Assembly: GCA_965238045.1 (NCBI GenBank)
Contig: CBDEGU010000011.1
Coordinates: 682,001-746,000, forward strand
Direction: 5' to 3'
Length of the DNA: 64,000 nucleotides
Source of the DNA: CBDEGU01 sp965238045
GTDB taxonomy: Bacteria; Acidobacteriota; Terriglobia; Bryobacterales; UBA6623
Shown: piece after piece, positions 61,522-64,000 of the stretch
Numbering within the stretch: the stretch's first letter is position 1
Layout: every line of letters starts with the position of its first letter
Position numbers and translations under genes: made by a program
Notes under the pieces: model-generated
Seen by the model: only the letters and a program-made list of their open reading frames with translations
Database searches by the model: none
What the model was told of the DNA's origin: nothing

Positions 61522-62229
61522 ATGAAACGACAATTACTAGACAAGCTTGTCGAAGATCTCAAAACCGAACTGGGCGGCGACCTCCTCTCGGTCGTGCTTT
61601 ACGGTTCGGCCGTGACGGGCGACTACCAAGAAAAGATTTCCGATTTGAACGTCCTGTGCGTGCTGAGAGAGGCGGGCGTGGCGCAACTGAAAAAGGCCTA
61701 CCCGGCGGTCGATCGCTGGATGAAGCAAAAACAACCCGTGCCCGTGGTCTTGTCGCTCGAGGAACTTCAGAATGGGCGCGACGCGTTCGCCATCGAGTTT
61801 ATCGACATCTGTGCCGCCTATGAGGTTCTCTACGGCCAGGATCTGATTTCCGGCATCTCGGTCGATCCGGCGCATCATCGCCATCAAGTCGAACATGAAA
61901 TCCGCGCCGCGCTGCTGCGGCTGCGGGAGCGCTTTCTGGCGTTGCAAAAAGACCGCCGCGAACTCCAGCGGCTGATGGTGGATTCGGTCCCCACCTTTGC
62001 CACCTTGTTCCGGCATGCGCTTATTCTTTCCGGTGCCGAGGCTCCGGTCAAGAAGAGAGAGATTTTCCTCCAGGCGGCGGAGAGGTTTAGGATCTCGGCG
62101 GCCCCGTTTGAAACGCTCTTGGATGTGAGGCAGCGCCAGCGGAAACTGGCCGCCGCCGAGATCCGCCCCCTCTTTGAGGACTATCTGCGCCAGATCACGA
62201 GCGCCGCCGAACATGTCGACCAGCTATAA
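61522..62229 (+). CDS. Nucleotidyltransferase-domain protein between ygcG and lemA
   Basis: The 235-residue protein begins with a pol-beta-type nucleotidyltransferase start: 'SVVLYGSAVTGDY' (G-S motif) followed by 'ISDLNVL', where the usual D-x-D reads D-L-N, so activity may be altered. A helical C-terminal part follows. It lies 21 bp after the ygcG gene and before lemA, so it is probably part of the same transcript. The substrate is unknown. Confidence 0.75.
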   Translation: MKRQLLDKLVEDLKTELGGDLLSVVLYGSAVTGDYQEKISDLNVLCVLREAGVAQLKKAYPAVDRWMKQKQPVPVVLSLEELQNGRDAFAIEFIDICAAYEVLYGQDLISGISVDPAHHRHQVEHEIRAALLRLRERFLALQKDRRELQRLMVDSVPTFATLFRHALILSGAEAPVKKREIFLQAAERFRISAAPFETLLDVRQRQRKLAAAEIRPLFEDYLRQITSAAEHVDQL

Positions 62230-62292
62230 TTCTGGTCTGAAAGACTCGGGAGACCGGGCCATGAGGAGAATGCCCATGAGGAGAATGCGCTG

Positions 62293-62883
62293 TTGAGAAA
62301 AGCCGTCATTATCGCCGGGGTATTGGTAGCCCTCTTGCTGCTTGTCGCCGTGAGCCTAGGCGGCAAGTTCATCACCGCCCGCAACGCCATGGTTCAGCAG
62401 AAAGAAAGCATCGCGGCCTCGTGGGCTCAGGTCGATATCGTCATTCAACGCCGCTTGGACCTGATCCCCAATCTGGTCGAAACCGTTAAGGGCATTGCGG
62501 CCCAAGAAAAAGAAGTTTTTTCCAATATCGCCAACGCCCGGGCCGCCATGGCCGGCGCCAGGACGCCCGGCCAGCGCATGGCCGCGAATGACCAGCTCGG
62601 CGGCGCTCTTTCCCGCCTGCTGGTGGTCATGGAAAACTATCCTCAGCTAAGATCCAGCCAGAATTTCATGCGCCTGCAGGATGAACTGGCCGGTACGGAA
62701 AACCGCATTGCCATCGAGCGCAGAAAATATAACCAGGCCGTGCAACTCTACAATACCTACATCCAGCTTTTCCCCAACAACCTGGTGGCATCCATGAGCA
62801 GTTTCGAGCGCGAGGAAGCCTACTTCCGAACGACCGAGGAAGCTCGCCAGGCTCCGCCGGCCGTGAATTTCAACAAGCAGTGA
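62293..62883 (+). CDS. LemA family protein
   Basis: The 196-residue protein has one N-terminal membrane helix ('VIIAGVLVALLLLVAV') and the helical LemA domain ('VDIVIQRRLDLIPNLVETV' near residue 47, 'ERRKYNQAVQLYNTYI' near 150). The start is TTG with GAGGAGAATG before it; the nearby ATGs are out of frame. TATAAT at about 62225 is a possible -10 box. LemA proteins are associated with YgcG and membrane processes. Confidence 0.9.
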   Translation: MRKAVIIAGVLVALLLLVAVSLGGKFITARNAMVQQKESIAASWAQVDIVIQRRLDLIPNLVETVKGIAAQEKEVFSNIANARAAMAGARTPGQRMAANDQLGGALSRLLVVMENYPQLRSSQNFMRLQDELAGTENRIAIERRKYNQAVQLYNTYIQLFPNNLVASMSSFEREEAYFRTTEEARQAPPAVNFNKQ

Positions 62884-62902
62884 GCCGCTCGCCCCGTGCC
62901 GC

Positions 62903-62950
62903 TAGGCCGCATTTCTCACCACCTGGCGAAACGAAGCGCGTGAGAGGCCC
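62903..62950. repeat. Left part of a 184-bp element, degenerate
   Basis: TAGGCCGCATTTCTCACCACC and the following TGGCGAAACGAAGCGCGTGA match the first 45 bases of the 184-bp element with several changes. The rest is absent. Confidence 0.6.
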
Positions 62951-62991
62951 ATCTCGCCCCCGTCTGCTATCCTGACCTACTTGTCTGTCGT

Positions 62992-64000
62992 ATGAACTCC
63001 TGCATCCTTTCCGGCCTTCGGTGGCTCAACTCTTCGGGCATTCAGGACGAATCCGGCGGCGTCTCTCGCTACTACCGCCACCAGACGGCCTCCCCCCAGC
63101 CCATCTCTACCGCCGTCACCGGCTATTTCATCCGTGCGCTCCTCTGGGCCGGCCGCTTCTCCGGCGACGAACCCTCCGAGAGAGCGCGTCTTGCCGGACG
63201 TTTCCTTCTCGAACATTCCTTCGATCTGTCGCGGGAAGTGTTTCCCTTCGAACATCCGATTGGCGCGGGACCGCCCGCCTCGCTGGCCTACTTTTTTGAC
63301 TGCGGCATGACGATTCGCGGGTTTCTGCGGCTGGCCAAGGCGACCGAAGATCCGTCCTATTTAGAATGCGCCGAGCGCTGCGGCCTCGTCTTGTCGACAC
63401 GGATGGCGACCGTGGACGGCGGATTTTTCGCTCTCCTCGACATCGACACCGACCGTCCGTTTACCGATAGCGGCTCCTGGTCGGTCCAGGCGGAAGTTCA
63501 CCAGCTCAAGGTCGGATTGGCGTTCCTGGAACTTTTCGAGGCTACCGGACGAGGAGAGTTCCAGCACGCGACCCAAGCTCTCCGGAAGTGGTGCTTGAGG
63601 CGTCATGAATCGTTCCTTTCCACCGACGAACCGGCTCCAGACAAGATCGTCAGCCAGGTGTACGCCTACGCCTGCTTCCTCGAAGGCTTGCTCCCGGTCG
63701 CGGCTCTTGAGCAGGATAGCGCCCGCGCTCTGCAGTTCGGCATCCTCCAGATCGAAAACTTGCTCGGCGAATACTCTGAGGAGTATCAGCGCTGCGACGT
63801 GATCGCGCAACTGCTGCGCCTTCGGCTCTACGCCGACAACTACGGTGTGATGGAACTCGATTACAACTCAGCCGCCGAGGAAGCCACCGCCCTGGAGGCT
63901 TTTCAGATGCAATCGCCGGATCCCAAGATCGATGGCGGCTTCGCGTTTGCCCGCCGAAACGGAGAGATCATCCTCGACATCAATCCCACCGCGACCATCT
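62992..64000 (+). CDS. Alpha/alpha-toroid-like protein of unknown function, 3' end outside the window
   Basis: The frame is open from ATG 62992 to the last base, at least 336 residues. It has no signal peptide. The pattern of helical repeats with aromatic pairs ('FEHPIGAGPPASLAYFFDCG', 'VYAYACFLEGLLPVA') suggests a six-hairpin/alpha-alpha toroid fold, as in many polysaccharide-active enzymes. I recognise no family with confidence. TATCCT (62968-62973) lies 18 nt before the start. Confidence 0.7.
   Translation, partial: MNSCILSGLRWLNSSGIQDESGGVSRYYRHQTASPQPISTAVTGYFIRALLWAGRFSGDEPSERARLAGRFLLEHSFDLSREVFPFEHPIGAGPPASLAYFFDCGMTIRGFLRLAKATEDPSYLECAERCGLVLSTRMATVDGGFFALLDIDTDRPFTDSGSWSVQAEVHQLKVGLAFLELFEATGRGEFQHATQALRKWCLRRHESFLSTDEPAPDKIVSQVYAYACFLEGLLPVAALEQDSARALQFGILQIENLLGEYSEEYQRCDVIAQLLRLRLYADNYGVMELDYNSAAEEATALEAFQMQSPDPKIDGGFAFARRNGEIILDINPTATI

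Noticed and set aside
1..64000. CRISPR arrays and cas genes
   Set aside because: No regularly spaced repeats with unique spacers and no Cas-like protein were seen. The only tandem repeats are the coding ones in tatC.

Overview
The window is a 64 kb piece of a GC-rich bacterial chromosome. The gene content (ATP-type PEP carboxykinase, Tex, a sialate O-acetylesterase, a CehA/McbA-type metallohydrolase, a DUF1080 protein, a sugar-phosphate isomerase, a GntP permease, TatA/TatC, ComEA-like and LemA/YgcG proteins) resembles soil Acidobacteriota of the Bryobacterales/Solibacter type. That assignment rests on overall gene flavour only; no rRNA gene is present.

Layout. 0-6.6 kb: an exported protein cut by the left edge, a 184-bp terminal-inverted-repeat element, tex, pckA and a Wza-like polysaccharide export protein. 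6.7-21.2 kb: an accessory island with a second 184-bp element, a truncated integrase, a tRNA-His 3' fragment acting as an attachment-site scar, a P4-type integrase with its own promoter/operator, small unknown ORFs, an AlpA-like HTH protein, a RepA-like ATPase, an iteron/AT-rich origin-like segment, a TerS/phBC6A51-like HTH protein, two IS1595-family copies (one with an IS21 element inside it), and a second integrase module ending at an intact tRNA-Ser. 21.3-25.8 kb: esterase, truncated haemoglobin, PilZ protein, DUF3830 protein, an integrase remnant and tRNA-Lys. 26.1-64 kb: a conventional chromosomal region with a Wzt-like ABC ATPase and a fused GT2-GT4 glycosyltransferase, a CehA-like hydrolase, MFS and CPBP proteins, mtnA, glgC, an NSS transporter, an M1-like peptidase, uvrB, a DUF2520 protein, ComEA-like, phosphotransferase, histidine phosphatase, an enolase-superfamily enzyme, accA, dnaE, tatA-tatC, pgeF, an RDD protein, a frameshifted DUF1080 gene, an isomerase, GntP, SDR, YgcG/nucleotidyltransferase/LemA, and a protein cut by the right edge.

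The most interesting part is the island. Its order int - unknown ORFs - alpA-like - repA-like - iteron origin - terS-like resembles the replication/packaging core of phage-inducible chromosomal islands (phage satellites), but it has been broken by insertion sequences. The nested insertions can be resolved to the base from their target duplications: IS21 (GAATAC) sits in the right end of an IS1595 copy (CCGTTCAT), which itself splits a membrane-protein gene. Removing both restores one open frame. A second recurring theme is a 184-bp palindromic element with terminal inverted repeats, present in two full copies. Further oddities are a Tex protein with a long low-complexity insert, Tyr/acid-rich tails on both TatA and TatC, and several genes whose -10-like box lies 6-9 nt before the start codon, suggesting leaderless mRNAs.
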